Shown here: positions 44,981-54,521 of the stretch, piece after piece | Layout: every line of letters starts with the position of its first letter | Position numbering within the stretch: position 1 is the first letter of the stretch | Assembly: GCF_016714285.1 (NCBI RefSeq) | Contig: NZ_JADJNN010000016.1 | Location: forward strand, 167,756 to 231,755 | Direction: 5' to 3' | DNA from: Nannocystis sp. | GTDB lineage: Bacteria; Myxococcota_A; Polyangia; Nannocystales; Nannocystaceae | Length of the DNA: 64,000 nt | Notes under the pieces: generated by a model | Told to the model about the DNA's origin: nothing | Seen by the model: the letters and a program-made list of their open reading frames with translations, nothing else | Databases searched by the model: none | Translations under genes and position numbers: made by a program

Positions 44981-47860
44981 ATGCGGCGAGAGCACCTGGG
45001 CCTGGTGGTGGCGATGTTCGTGCTGGCCGGGGTGGTCGGCGCGGTGATGTGGTTCAAGTGGAACTCCGACGGGCCCGGGACCCACGGCGGCGGCGAGGAC
45101 CTGGCGGTGAAGATCGAGGCGCCGATGGCCGCGCCCCTGCAGCCGCCGGAGTCGCCGCCGGAGTCGCGTCGCCGCGAGCGGGCGACGATCGCGGGGGCGG
45201 TGCGCGACCCGGGCGGCAGGCCGATCGCGGGGGCGATGGTGTGTGCCACGGCGAGCTCGACCTTGCTCGGCGCGAGCGACACGCGCTGGCCGAGCTGCGC
45301 GAGCACCGGACCGGACGGGAGCTATCGGCTGAGCGATCTATTCGGCGTGCGTCAGCGGGTGAGCGCGAGCGCTGCGGGCTATCTGCCGGGCGAGCATGTG
45401 CACCTGCAAGCGGGTGTGCGCCGCCGGGCGATCGATCTCCGGCCGGGCGGCGCGGGGCAGGACATCGACGTGACGCTGGAGCGCGGCGGGGTGGAGATCC
45501 GCGGGGTCGTCCGAGATCTGCGGGGCGAGGCGATCGCGGACGCGTGGGTCGCGAGCGGCGAGCCGGAGGATGGTTCGCCGCGGGCGTGGGGGCGCTCCGG
45601 CGTGGACGGGCAATTCGTGCTGTGGGTGCGACCGGGCGTGGTGACGGTGGTCGCGCAGGCGACGGGGCACGTGGCGGGCAGCGCCCGCGGGGCGAGCGAG
45701 GCGCACACATTCGCGGTGTATCTGGCGCCCGCTTCGCTGCTGCGCGGCAAGGTGCTGGGCGTCGACCGCGAGCCGGTCGAGGGCGCGTGGGTGCGGGCGC
45801 AGCGGGGCGGCGAGCTGACGCAGACGGACGCGGCGGGGCACTTCGAATTCGCCGCGCTGGCGCCGGGTGTGTACAAGCCGGAGGTCGAGACCGACGATGG
45901 GTTCGGGATGGCGGCGGAGCAGGTCTCTTTGGGTCTGGGCGAGCCATCGCCGCTGCTGACGATCTCGCTGCAGGCGGCGGTGTTCGTCGAGGGGCACATC
46001 GTCCGCGCGGGCGGGGAGCTGTGCGACGATGGTTCGCTGCGCCTGCGCGACCTGGCCACCGGACGCGAGGTGTACGACCGCAGCGAGGCGAGCGGGCTCG
46101 TGCATCTGCGGGGATTGTTACCCGGGACATATGCCGTGACGATCGCGTGCAAGGGGGCGATCGCGGCGGAGCGATATCCGCTGTTGACGGTCGGCGAGCG
46201 GGATATCCTCGACCAGGCGTGGGAGGTGGCGAATGGGCGTTCGATCACCGGCGTGGTGGTCGATGCGAGCGGCGTCGCGGTGCCGGGGGTGCGGCTGGTG
46301 GCCCGCGCAGCGGGCACCACGAGCGACCCGCCCGCGGCGGTCAGCGACGAGGCGGGGCGGTTCCGGCTGCGCGGGCTCTTGGCCGGCAAATATGCGATCG
46401 TGCCGGTCGCGCAGGCGCAGCGGACCATGCCCGACGCGGCCGTGGCGGTGGAGATCGGGGCAGCGGAGCCCCCGGGGTTGCGGGTCGCGCTGGCGGCGAC
46501 CGGTGAGCTGCGCGGCAAGCTGCGAGATCCGAAGGCGCGGCCGATCGCGGGCGCCGAGCTGTCGCTGCGGACCGCGTGGGGCGAGCAGCGGGCGGTCACG
46601 GGCGACGACGGCGGGTTTCATTTCCCGACCGCGGCGGTGGGCAGCTCGACGCTGGGTGCGAGCCTCGGCGGCGCGCCGCTGGCGTTATCGCGGCGCTCGC
46701 GGGTGTCGATTCGTGGTGGTCGGACCGCGACGATCGAGCTGGTCAGCGCGGCGGCGACGGGGGTGATCACGGGGGTGCTGCGCGACGCGGACGGGCGGTC
46801 GATCGCGGGTGCGCTGGTCGAGGCCCGCGCCGAGACTGGGGGCCCTGTGGGCGCGGCGGGGCTGCTTCGCAACGACACTCGGGCTCCGCAGCTCACGGAT
46901 GTCGCGGGTCGCTTCGCGCTCGCGGGGCTGCCTGCGGCGAGCTACACGGTGGTCGCGCGGCGGATCGGCGGCGGCGAGGCGCGGCGGCAGCACGTGAGAC
47001 CGGGCGCGGCGCTGACGCTGGCGCTGGCGCCGTGCGGGCGGGTCACGGGCACGGTGGTGTTGCCGGGCGGCGGGGTGCCGGGGGCCTTCGTGATCGAGCT
47101 GGTCGAGGTCGGCACGGGGCAGCGTCGCGGCGACGAGTTTGTTGGCACGGCGGGGGCGTGGGCTCTCGGTGGTCTGCCGCACGGCAGCTACGAGCTGCGC
47201 GTGCAAGCGCGGGAGGGGGCGCTCACGCAGGCGCTGGAGTTCACGGCGGGGCAGGAGCGTTCGGGGCTGCGGCTCGAGCTGGTGGGCGCGACGACGCTGC
47301 GGGGGACGGTGTTGGATCTCGAGGGGCGGCCGGTGCCGGAGCTCGAGGTGGCGAGTGCTTCGGTGCGGGGGATCGCGTCGGACACGCGAATCATCACCGA
47401 TGAGTCGGGTCGCTTCGAGCTGTCGCGGGTGCCCGTGGGGCTGGTGTGGGTGACGGTCGGGACGCCCGGTGCGCGGCCGGGTCCATACGGGACGACGCGG
47501 GTCGGGGTGGAGGTGCCGCCGGACCGGCGCACGATCGACGTGCCGCCGATCCGGGTGGCGCGGCGGAGGATCGGCGACGGCGAGGCGCGCGGCGATCTGG
47601 GGTTCACGCTCATGGGCGGCAAGCCGGGGGTCGACGCCCAGCTCGCGCCGCTCAAGGTTGCGACGGTGCGGCACGGGGGTCCGGCGGCGGCGGCGGGCTT
47701 GCAGGTGCGGGACGAGATCGTGGCGGTCGACGGTGAGGACGTGCGCGGCGCGAAGCGGTCGCTGTACGACACCCTGGTCGAGGTGCCCGCGGGGGTCTCG
47801 CTGCGTCTCGAGCTGGCGCGCGGGGTGACGCTGGAGCTCGTGACGAGCCGGAAGCGCTGA
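44981..47860 (+). CDS. Membrane-anchored CarboxypepD_reg repeat protein with PDZ domain
   Basis: 959 residues from the ATG at 44981 (GGAG eight bases upstream). One N-terminal TM anchor (LGLVVAMFVLAGVVGAVMWF), then about nine transthyretin-like CarboxypepD_reg repeats, each with a variant of I-x-G-x-V-x-D-x-x-G-x-P-[IV]-x-G-A (e.g. VRDPGGRPIAGAMV, LRDADGRSIAGALV, VLDLEGRPVPELEV). A C-terminal PDZ domain follows (about 865-950; LGFTLMGGKPGVDAQ, GPAAAAGLQVRDEIVAVDG). No catalytic site. A large extracytoplasmic scaffold is likely. Confidence 0.82.
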   Translation: MRREHLGLVVAMFVLAGVVGAVMWFKWNSDGPGTHGGGEDLAVKIEAPMAAPLQPPESPPESRRRERATIAGAVRDPGGRPIAGAMVCATASSTLLGASDTRWPSCASTGPDGSYRLSDLFGVRQRVSASAAGYLPGEHVHLQAGVRRRAIDLRPGGAGQDIDVTLERGGVEIRGVVRDLRGEAIADAWVASGEPEDGSPRAWGRSGVDGQFVLWVRPGVVTVVAQATGHVAGSARGASEAHTFAVYLAPASLLRGKVLGVDREPVEGAWVRAQRGGELTQTDAAGHFEFAALAPGVYKPEVETDDGFGMAAEQVSLGLGEPSPLLTISLQAAVFVEGHIVRAGGELCDDGSLRLRDLATGREVYDRSEASGLVHLRGLLPGTYAVTIACKGAIAAERYPLLTVGERDILDQAWEVANGRSITGVVVDASGVAVPGVRLVARAAGTTSDPPAAVSDEAGRFRLRGLLAGKYAIVPVAQAQRTMPDAAVAVEIGAAEPPGLRVALAATGELRGKLRDPKARPIAGAELSLRTAWGEQRAVTGDDGGFHFPTAAVGSSTLGASLGGAPLALSRRSRVSIRGGRTATIELVSAAATGVITGVLRDADGRSIAGALVEARAETGGPVGAAGLLRNDTRAPQLTDVAGRFALAGLPAASYTVVARRIGGGEARRQHVRPGAALTLALAPCGRVTGTVVLPGGGVPGAFVIELVEVGTGQRRGDEFVGTAGAWALGGLPHGSYELRVQAREGALTQALEFTAGQERSGLRLELVGATTLRGTVLDLEGRPVPELEVASASVRGIASDTRIITDESGRFELSRVPVGLVWVTVGTPGARPGPYGTTRVGVEVPPDRRTIDVPPIRVARRRIGDGEARGDLGFTLMGGKPGVDAQLAPLKVATVRHGGPAAAAGLQVRDEIVAVDGEDVRGAKRSLYDTLVEVPAGVSLRLELARGVTLELVTSRKR

Positions 47861-47894
47861 GGCGCTTGAGCCTGTGCTGTGGGCGGCCGCGGCG

Positions 47895-48812
47895 TCAGCG
47901 GGCCGGGTCGAGGGCGGCGACCCGGAGGCGCTGTTTGTCGGCGGAGGGCTGGCGGGCGTCGTAGGCGATGAGCGCCTCGTCCCACGAGCCGTACATCGGG
48001 TTGGGCACGACGAACCAGCGGGCGCCCCACCACGCGCTGTGTTCCGTGACGAGGGCGGCGCGGCGGTCGCGAGCGGGCTTGTCCTCCTCGACGAAGTCGA
48101 AGAGGTTGTCGCCGACGACGATGACGACGCGGTGCTTGCTGGCGATCTCGCGGCGGCGGGGCGACTTCTGTTTCCAGCCCTTGCTGTCGTCGCGGAAGTA
48201 GAAGGTGCCCAGGTCGTCGGCGTCGGGGAAGCCGAGGGCGGCGAGGTTCTTGCGGGTGTCCTCGGCCTGGACGCCGGCGTCGCGGTTGGACACGTAGAAC
48301 ACGCGCACGCCCTTCTTGGCGGCGGCGGTGAGGAACTCGCGGGCCCCGGGGATCGCGGTGGCCTTGGCCTCGCCGACCCAGGCGGCCCAGGTCTCCTTGT
48401 CGAACTCGGCGCCGTCGGCGATGAGGCGGGCCTGATAGGCGCTGTTGTCGAGCACGGTCTCGTCGACGTCGACGATGATCGCGGGGGGTAACTTGGCGAA
48501 CTTGCCGTCCTGCTCGAGCGCGGCGGTCCAGCGCTTGTCGGCGAGGGCCCGATCGAGGGCGTGGGTCGCGGTGTTGTAGGTCTGCAGGGCGGCGGCCTCG
48601 AACTCGGCGCTGGTCTGGAACCATGCGGTCGCGCTCAGGCCGTCGTGGAGGGCGGTGCGGGTGTTGGCGGGTGCGGCCTCTGGGGCGGGCGTGGGGGTCG
48701 CGGGCGCGGGGGTCGCGGGCGCGGGGGTCGCGGGCGCGGGGGCCACGGGTGCGGGCGAGGCCTCGCAGGCGGTGGCGAGCAGCAGGACCGTGAGCAGCGA
48801 GAGGCGTACCAT
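47895..48812 (-). CDS. HAD-superfamily acid phosphatase lipoprotein (class C/e(P4)-type)
   Basis: 305 residues. Lipobox LLATAC (Cys 16), a Pro/Ala/Thr hinge with 15-bp DNA repeats, then the DDDD phosphatase domain: IIVDVDETVLDNS (Asp115, Asp117), FYVSNRD and VVIVVGDNLFDF. Homologues dephosphorylate nucleotides such as NMN and 5'-mononucleotides at the outer membrane. TAGGCT nine bases before the ATG fits a leaderless promoter. Confidence 0.88.
   Translation of the reverse strand: MVRLSLLTVLLLATACEASPAPVAPAPATPAPATPAPATPTPAPEAAPANTRTALHDGLSATAWFQTSAEFEAAALQTYNTATHALDRALADKRWTAALEQDGKFAKLPPAIIVDVDETVLDNSAYQARLIADGAEFDKETWAAWVGEAKATAIPGAREFLTAAAKKGVRVFYVSNRDAGVQAEDTRKNLAALGFPDADDLGTFYFRDDSKGWKQKSPRRREIASKHRVVIVVGDNLFDFVEEDKPARDRRAALVTEHSAWWGARWFVVPNPMYGSWDEALIAYDARQPSADKQRLRVAALDPAR
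48690..48752. repeat. 15-bp coding repeats (PAPAT)
   Basis: GCGGGCGCGGGGGTC-type units in the phosphatase hinge, read on the minus strand as PAPAT. Confidence 0.55.
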
Positions 48813-48821
48813 CGGGCGCGC

Positions 48822-48827
48822 AGCCTA
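48822..48827 (-). promoter_or_regulatory. -10-like TAGGCT, 9 nt before the phosphatase start
   Basis: Same box as at 38709, nine bases before the ATG at 48812. Confidence 0.5.
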
Positions 48828-48918
48828 CCGCGATCGCCGGGCCGACCGCCACTGACGAGTTTGTCGCGAACGATCGACGGAGCGTCGGCGAGGCGCACGC
48901 AGGACGCGGCTGAAGTGT

Positions 48919-48924
48919 TACGGT
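48919..48924 (+). promoter_or_regulatory. -10-like TACGGT, 9 nt before the start at 48934
   Basis: Same hexamer as upstream of 11282; no SD before the ATG. Confidence 0.5.
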
Positions 48925-48933
48925 CGCGGCACC

Positions 48934-49278
48934 ATGGGTCCCGGCCGTCTCCTGTTCCCCGCTCTGCTCATCCTCGGGTGCGCTCACTCGCCGCCGCCGC
49001 AGCAGCAGCAACAGCCGGTGCCGCTGCGTGCGACGAGTGGTCCCGTGACGCGCCCGAAGTCGATCACGACGCCGATCGACCGCGACGGCGATCGCGTCCC
49101 GGACGGATCGGATCGCTGTCCGACCCAGCCGGGCTCGCTGCGCGACGGCTGTCCCGTGGTCGACACGGACGGCGACGGCATCTCGGATCGCTATGACCGC
49201 TGTCCCACGGTGCCCGAGGTCCGCGACGGCCGGGCCGACGGCGATGGTTGCCCGATCTCCGCGGCCGGGGCCCGGTGA
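48934..49278 (+). CDS. Small lipoprotein with thrombospondin type-3-like Ca2+ repeats
   Basis: 114 residues. Lipobox LILGC (Cys 16), a Gln run, then two to three TSP3-type repeats: DRDGDRVPDGSDRCP, DTDGDGISDRYDRCP, ADGDGCP, with Asp/Gly Ca2+ loops and paired Cys. Often found as the linker of larger OmpA proteins; here it stands alone. Confidence 0.78.
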   Translation: MGPGRLLFPALLILGCAHSPPPQQQQQPVPLRATSGPVTRPKSITTPIDRDGDRVPDGSDRCPTQPGSLRDGCPVVDTDGDGISDRYDRCPTVPEVRDGRADGDGCPISAAGAR

Positions 49279-49319
49279 GCCGAGACCCAGCCGCGGCCCG
49301 ATGAGCCGACACCGCGGCG

Positions 49320-50219
49320 TCAGCCCAGCGGCGGCACGGTGCTGGCGACGAAGGCCTGGATGTGCCGCAGCAGCGCGCGCAGCTTGGGCAGCCCGGCGAG
49401 CGCCGCGGGCACGAGCATGTGCAGTGGTCGCTCGCGGCCGACGAGCTCGGGGAGGATCGGCACGAGGGTGCCGGGTTCGACGCCGGGGTCTGGCAGCTGG
49501 GCGTCGGGGATGAAGCCGATGCCGATGCCGGCGAGGACGCACTGGCGCAGGAAGTGGACGTCCGGCGAGACCAGCAGCGGGTCGATCTCGACGGGCTCGC
49601 CGCTGAGGAGGGGCAACAGGTGGCCGTCCTCGCCGGGGGCGGTCCAGGCCAGCAGGTCGTGGCCGGCGAGCGCGTCGAGGCTGGTCGGGGTGCCGCGGCG
49701 GTCGAGGTAGTCGCGGCTGGCGATCAGCCACTCGCGCATGCGCAGGAGCTCGTAGGACAGCCAGTTGCCGGGCGGTGACACCGGGGCCAGGTGCAGCAGC
49801 ACGTCGAGGTCGTCGAGGTGGTCGCTGAGCGGGTCGTCGATGTGGCGCATCTGGATCGCGAGGCGCGGGTAGTTGGCGTGGATGAGGGCGATCAGCGGGG
49901 TGACGCCGTGCGGCGGTAGTCCGACGGGCACGCCGACGCGCAGCACGCCGACCGGCTCGCGGCCGATCTCGCGGACCGAGGCGATCAGGGAGCTCGCCTC
50001 CTGCAGCACGTGGCGGCCGCGGGTGGCCAGCAGCGCGCCGGCCTCGGTGACGACGACGCCGCGGGCGCTGCGTTCGAGCAGCGGCACGCCGGCGCGGGCC
50101 TCGAGCGCGTCGACGCGGCGGCGCAGGGTGGCGCGGGCGACGTTGAGGCTGGTGGCGGCCGAGAGGAACGAGCCGGTCTCGACCACCGCGATGAAGGCCC
50201 TGAATTCTTCGAGGTCCAT
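49320..50219 (-). CDS. LysR-family transcriptional regulator
   Basis: 299 residues, HTH at 1-62 (LEEFRAFIAVVETGSFLSAA, NVARATLRRRVDALE) and a standard effector domain (VLRVGVPVGL...). The HTH recognition helix has RATLRRR rather than the usual SAVSxxI, so it may bind an unusual site. No divergent enzyme gene is adjacent; its target cannot be named. TACGCT ten bases before the ATG fits a leaderless promoter. Confidence 0.88.
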   Translation of the reverse strand: MDLEEFRAFIAVVETGSFLSAATSLNVARATLRRRVDALEARAGVPLLERSARGVVVTEAGALLATRGRHVLQEASSLIASVREIGREPVGVLRVGVPVGLPPHGVTPLIALIHANYPRLAIQMRHIDDPLSDHLDDLDVLLHLAPVSPPGNWLSYELLRMREWLIASRDYLDRRGTPTSLDALAGHDLLAWTAPGEDGHLLPLLSGEPVEIDPLLVSPDVHFLRQCVLAGIGIGFIPDAQLPDPGVEPGTLVPILPELVGRERPLHMLVPAALAGLPKLRALLRHIQAFVASTVPPLG

Positions 50220-50284
50220 GGCCGCGGTCAGCGTACACCCGCGCGTTCGGCAGCGTCACGCAGGTCGTGCGGCGCGGGCGGGGC

Positions 50285-51127
50285 TCAGCGAGCCTTGAGG
50301 CCGCCCGACGACTTGCTGCTGGCGGGTTTGCTGGCGGGCTTGCCTGTGGGCTTGGCGGGCGCGCGGGCGGTGCGGGCCTCGGCGGGCTCGCGGGCGGGAG
50401 GTCGGGGCATCGAGGCCTTGATCCACAGGCCGAACATGAAGCACAGGCCGAGGGTGGCCCAGAAGGTCCAGGGCGAGGGCCAGCTCTCGAGGCCGTGGCG
50501 CAGGTTCATGCCGAGCAGGGTGGCGACCGCGGTGACGGGCAGGAAGACGGCGGCGATCATGTTGAGGCGGTGGGCCGCCTCGAGCATGTGCTGGGCGTCG
50601 CGCGACTGCTCCTCGGCGCGGCGGGCGATGGTGTAGTCGAGGCCCTCCTGGGCGTGGGCGTGGGTCAGCTCGAAGGCCCGCTCGGCGTCGCCGGCGAGGT
50701 CGCGGACGGAGATCAGGGCGCGGTCGTCCTTGGCCGCGTCGCGGGCCTCCTGCAGCGTGCGGTGGAGGTTACGAGTGCCGCGCAGCAGCGGGCCGGCGTC
50801 GTGCACGAGGTGGAACCAGTCGTCGGCGCTGTCGGCCTCGTCGGTGAGGGCCTCGAGGCGCGCGGCGGCCTCGACGAAGGTCTCGACGTGCGCGCGCAGG
50901 CTGGCGATCCCGGGCGGGCCGCCGCTGCTGCAATTCCAGGTGCCGTCGGGCGTGCGCCAGTACAGCCGGGCCTCGCGGCGCTGCGGGGTCTCGGGGTCCG
51001 GGAGCTCGTGCAAGATCACCAGCAGGTGTCCGCCGTGGGTCATGCAGCGCTGGCGGCCGGCCTGGTTGCCCATGCGCTCGCGGAAGACCTCGGGCACCTG
51101 CCAGGTGTGGGGGATCGGGCTCGTCAT
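50285..51127 (-). CDS. CorA-family magnesium/zinc transporter
   Basis: 280 residues. Cytosolic N-terminal domain with long helices, then two TM helices near the C-terminus; the selectivity motif GMN is in TLLGMNLRHG. The protein ends in a Lys/Ala/Ser-rich tail unusual for CorA. Inner-membrane divalent cation channel or ZntB-like exporter. Confidence 0.88.
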   Translation of the reverse strand: MTSPIPHTWQVPEVFRERMGNQAGRQRCMTHGGHLLVILHELPDPETPQRREARLYWRTPDGTWNCSSGGPPGIASLRAHVETFVEAAARLEALTDEADSADDWFHLVHDAGPLLRGTRNLHRTLQEARDAAKDDRALISVRDLAGDAERAFELTHAHAQEGLDYTIARRAEEQSRDAQHMLEAAHRLNMIAAVFLPVTAVATLLGMNLRHGLESWPSPWTFWATLGLCFMFGLWIKASMPRPPAREPAEARTARAPAKPTGKPASKPASSKSSGGLKAR

Positions 51128-51475
51128 GGCGGTGAGTATCGGGCCAGACGCGGGCCGCGAGAAGCCCTGGCGGGCGGGCGGCGAGGGAACGAGCGCTGGT
51201 GGCGGACTCGGCTTCGGGCCGGGGCCGCTGGCGCGGTCGCCCGGCGATTCGCGACCTGCAGCGGCCCAGGCGGATTGTCGAGTGTCAGCCGGGGATGGTT
51301 TGTATGTGGGCCGATGGTCTGTATGTAGATAGTTCGGTGAGCTCGGCGCTCACCTGCCACAGGAGGAAGGGGGCGGGCGAGCCGGAGTGCTCGGCAACGC
51401 CGGGCGGGCGGCGCGGTCGATGTCGAGCCGCGAGCGGCCCGGGGCCTCGGCCGCGGATCGGGTACGATGCGGCCC
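51128..51475. promoter_or_regulatory. Divergent region corA-like / beta-helix gene, with 19-bp direct repeat
   Basis: 348 bp with no credible gene. GATACT (minus) seven bases before the CorA start and TACGAT (51463-51468) seven bases before the ATG at 51476 are -10 candidates. Two tandem ~19-bp units at 51294-51312 and 51313-51331 (GATGGTyTGTATGT core) form an AT-richer patch that could be a binding site. Confidence 0.5.
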
Positions 51476-53167
51476 ATGGTGCGTATGCGGTCGGTGGGGG
51501 CAGTGCTCGTGGTTGTGGTGCTTGGGCTCGGTTGCGGGGACGCGGACCACGTCAGCGCCAGCGGGGACGCTGCCAGCGGTGATACGGGCGCCGCGAGCGG
51601 CACGGAGGCCAGCGTCACGAGCGGGGCGGCGAGTGAGGGCACGGCGAGGGCACGGCGAGCGGCGACCGCCACGGCGACGGCGACGGCGACGGCGACCGGC
51701 GACGATACCGGCGACCCGACGGGCGGCGACACCGGCGAGGTGCCGGGCAGCGGCTGCGCGGGGCGCCTCGAGCCGGTCGCGCATATCGAACCGGTGCAGG
51801 TGGTCGGTGACGGCAGCCCGGCGTCGTGCAGCGAGCAGGCGCTGCACGACGCCGTCGCGCAGCTCAACGCGGGCGCGGGCGGCACTCTGACCTTCGCCTG
51901 CGGCGGGGCGCACAGCTTTACGCTGACGAGCTCGCTGTTCGTGGCCAAGCCGACGATCATCGACGGCGCGGGGGTGATCACGCTGAGCGGGGGGAACGCC
52001 GTCCGCGTGATCGAGCTCGATCATTACGTCGACTTCGTCGCGCAGGGCCTGACGATCCGCGACGGCTTCGTGGCCGCCGGGAGCCCGGACGAGAGCGGCG
52101 CGGGGATCCTCCACCCGTGGTTTGGCACGCTGAAGGTCATCGATACGACCTTCGAGAACAACCATAGCGCGAGCCAGGACCACGACGTCGGCGGCGGCGC
52201 GATCTATGCCGGCGGGCTCACGGAGGCGCTGCTGTCCGGATGCAGCTTCATCGGCAACAGCGGCTCCACCGGCGGCGCGGTGCTCAGCCGCAGCACCAAT
52301 CTCCGGGTCGTCGACAGCGTGTTTCGCGAGAACTCGGCCACGACCTACGGCGAAGACGGACAGTACGGCAACGGCGGGGGGCTCTATATCGATCGGATGT
52401 GGATCGACGCGCCGGTCGACTTCGTGATCTGCGGCAGCGAGTTCACGGCCAACCACGCGAAGGTCCACGGCAGCGCCTTCTTCTCGTACAACCTCGAGGG
52501 CGGCGGGGCGCTGTTCGACCGCTGCAGCTTCATCGCCAACGATATGGCGGGCAGCCCGGGCGGCGGCACCGGCAGCGTGTATCACGAGGGGGTGCCGCTG
52601 CGGCTGGTCGACTCGACCTTCGCGGACAACCACACCGACGCGCACGCGGGCGGGCTGTTCCTCGGCGGGGGCACCGACGCCGAGGTCAGCAACTGTACCT
52701 TCTCGGGCAACAGCACGCCGGGCAACGCGGGCGCGCTGTGGGCCGGCAATGGCGTGGTCGCGGTCGGCAATTCGACCTTCTCGGGCAACAGCGCGGATTA
52801 TGGCCCGGTGTTCTTCAAGGGCGAGGGTGGCACGGTGACGCTCACCAACGTGGTCCTGGCGGACAACAGCACGGCCAACGAATTCAGCGCGCTGGCCTGC
52901 CACGAGACCTTTCAGGACGGCGGCGGCAATGTCCAGTGGCCGGACATCAAGAACAACGGGAACCCCGACACGCCCTGTGCCGCCGGTGTGGTATTCGCCG
53001 ACCCGCAGCTCGGACCGCTGGCCGACAACGGCGGCCCGACGCGGACGATGGCGCTCGGCCCGGGCAGCCCGGCCGTCGACGTTGCGCCGAACTGCCCGGA
53101 GTTCGATCAGCGCGGCCTACCGCGCTCGGGCCTGTGTGACGCGGGAGCGTACGAGCTGCAGCCGTGA
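51476..53167 (+). CDS. Choice-of-anchor Q beta-helix lipoprotein
   Basis: 563 residues from the ATG at 51476. Lipobox LGLGC; a Ser/Gly/Ala/Thr spacer; then a right-handed parallel beta-helix (about 110-500) with many repeats of the form F..N.S/G..GGA.. (TFENNHSASQDHDVGGGAIY, CSFIGNSGSTGGAVLS, STFSGNSADYG). The C-terminal choice-of-anchor Q signature is LADNGGPTRTMAL..GSPAVD...CPEFDQRG...CDAGAYE. Surface or secreted protein, possibly polysaccharide-binding. Confidence 0.85.
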   Translation: MVRMRSVGAVLVVVVLGLGCGDADHVSASGDAASGDTGAASGTEASVTSGAASEGTARARRAATATATATATATGDDTGDPTGGDTGEVPGSGCAGRLEPVAHIEPVQVVGDGSPASCSEQALHDAVAQLNAGAGGTLTFACGGAHSFTLTSSLFVAKPTIIDGAGVITLSGGNAVRVIELDHYVDFVAQGLTIRDGFVAAGSPDESGAGILHPWFGTLKVIDTTFENNHSASQDHDVGGGAIYAGGLTEALLSGCSFIGNSGSTGGAVLSRSTNLRVVDSVFRENSATTYGEDGQYGNGGGLYIDRMWIDAPVDFVICGSEFTANHAKVHGSAFFSYNLEGGGALFDRCSFIANDMAGSPGGGTGSVYHEGVPLRLVDSTFADNHTDAHAGGLFLGGGTDAEVSNCTFSGNSTPGNAGALWAGNGVVAVGNSTFSGNSADYGPVFFKGEGGTVTLTNVVLADNSTANEFSALACHETFQDGGGNVQWPDIKNNGNPDTPCAAGVVFADPQLGPLADNGGPTRTMALGPGSPAVDVAPNCPEFDQRGLPRSGLCDAGAYELQP

Positions 53168-53313
53168 GCACGCGAGTCTTGGGCAGCACGGGGCGCTGAT
53201 CGGGGTCGGGGACAGCGTATACGACGTTCGCCGGACCAAGGCGCCTCGCAGCGACGTGTCGGGCCGCGGCGTGTCGTGCTTGCGGGCGCACGGACGGGCG
53301 GCGATACTCGGCC

Positions 53314-53934
53314 GTGTTCAACCGATCGCCGCGCTTCGTCTCGGTCCTCGCGCTCGCCGGCTGCTTCGTCGACGCGGGCGGGACGTCGACGAGCGACGCG
53401 AGCGCGAGCGCGTCGTCCACCTCCGGGCCCGCGGTAACAACCGGCGGTGAGACCGGCGGGCCAGGCGGGACCACCACGGGCGCGACTACCGACGCGAGCA
53501 CAGGCAGCGATGCGACCACGACCGGCGCGAGCGGGGGTACGGACGTGATGGCCAGCACCGGCGGCGAGTGCCTCGCGCTCGCGCAGCTGGCGATGACCAA
53601 GGACTGCGTGAAGGGCGTCGACATCGCCTCGGAGGACTGGGGCACCCAGCGCTGCGCGGAGGAGTTCGGGGCGGGCTGGAGCTGGATCGAGCACCACTAT
53701 CAGGGCGGGTGGGACGTCGAGGGCAGATGGATCGAGGAGGCGAGCGTCGGTCTGCGCGGGTGGGTGCAGGTCACGGACCAGGACTCGGAGTGCTTCTCGA
53801 ACGGCGGCACGAAGGGCGTGACCTGGGTGCGCACGTCGTGCTCGGCGACCTGTCACCCGGGATGCGATGCATATGTGGGCGACACCCCCTGCGATCAATG
53901 CCTGCGCCTGATCTGCGTCGCCGCTGCCCGCTAG
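53314..53934 (+). CDS. Cysteine-rich lipoprotein, unknown
   Basis: 206 residues from a GTG (GATACT box five bases upstream). Lipobox LALAGC (Cys about 17), a Ser/Thr/Gly/Asp spacer to about residue 85, then a compact cysteine-rich domain of 120 residues (CLALAQ, DCVKG, RCAEEFG..WSWIEHHY, CSATCHPGCDAYVGDTPCDQC). I do not recognise the domain. Probably a surface protein. Confidence 0.7.
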   Translation: MFNRSPRFVSVLALAGCFVDAGGTSTSDASASASSTSGPAVTTGGETGGPGGTTTGATTDASTGSDATTTGASGGTDVMASTGGECLALAQLAMTKDCVKGVDIASEDWGTQRCAEEFGAGWSWIEHHYQGGWDVEGRWIEEASVGLRGWVQVTDQDSECFSNGGTKGVTWVRTSCSATCHPGCDAYVGDTPCDQCLRLICVAAAR

Positions 53935-53985
53935 CTTGGGCGGCTCGTGAACGATCGGCGGCGCCAGGTCGCAAATATCGAGGTA

Positions 53986-54513
53986 TTAGCGGCGCACGAA
54001 GTGGAGCACGCTGGTCTCGGCGCTGCCGTCCTGCGCGCGGTAGACCTCGGTGCGATCGAGGGTGTCGGGGCCGAGGACGAAGACCAGCTCGTGCATGACC
54101 GACTGGCCGGGCCCGACATTGGTCGCGTCGAGATATGTGAATGTGACGCGCTCGGCGCTGGCCTCGCTGGCCCGCAGGCGGACCTGATTGCCCTGCGCGC
54201 AGTAGTGCGTCAGCATCAGGCCGCGGCCGTCGGGGTGGTACACGCTGAGGGTCTGTTCGGCCGGCGAGGCGCCGAAGGTCTCGAGCAGGGCCGAGCCGCG
54301 TGAGACGAGGCGATAGCTGACCTCGAGCGCGGGGCCCCGCTCGCTGCTCGCCGTCCAGGTGCCGGGCAGCCCGTGCAGCAGGCGGGCCCAGGTGTGGCTG
54401 GCGTCGATGCTCGCCCGGGCCGGGCTGGGGGCGGGCCGCTGGCCCGCGCAGGCGAGGCTGGCCAGGGTGGCGAGGGCCAGAGCGAGGGCGGCGACGGGGC
54501 TGCGGGCGCGCAT
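53986..54513 (-). CDS. Hypothetical lipoprotein (heme/lipocalin-like fold possible)
   Basis: 175 residues from the ATG at 54513. Lipobox LASLAC (Cys about 22). The mature part is beta-rich: LLHGLPGTWTASS, LEVSYRLVSRGSALLETF, TLSVYHPDGRGLMLTHYC and VTFTYLDATN, reminiscent of DUF1579-type small barrels. TATGCT eight bases before the ATG. No function can be assigned. Confidence 0.68.
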   Translation of the reverse strand: MRARSPVAALALALATLASLACAGQRPAPSPARASIDASHTWARLLHGLPGTWTASSERGPALEVSYRLVSRGSALLETFGASPAEQTLSVYHPDGRGLMLTHYCAQGNQVRLRASEASAERVTFTYLDATNVGPGQSVMHELVFVLGPDTLDRTEVYRAQDGSAETSVLHFVRR

Positions 54514-54521
54514 GCGGGCGG

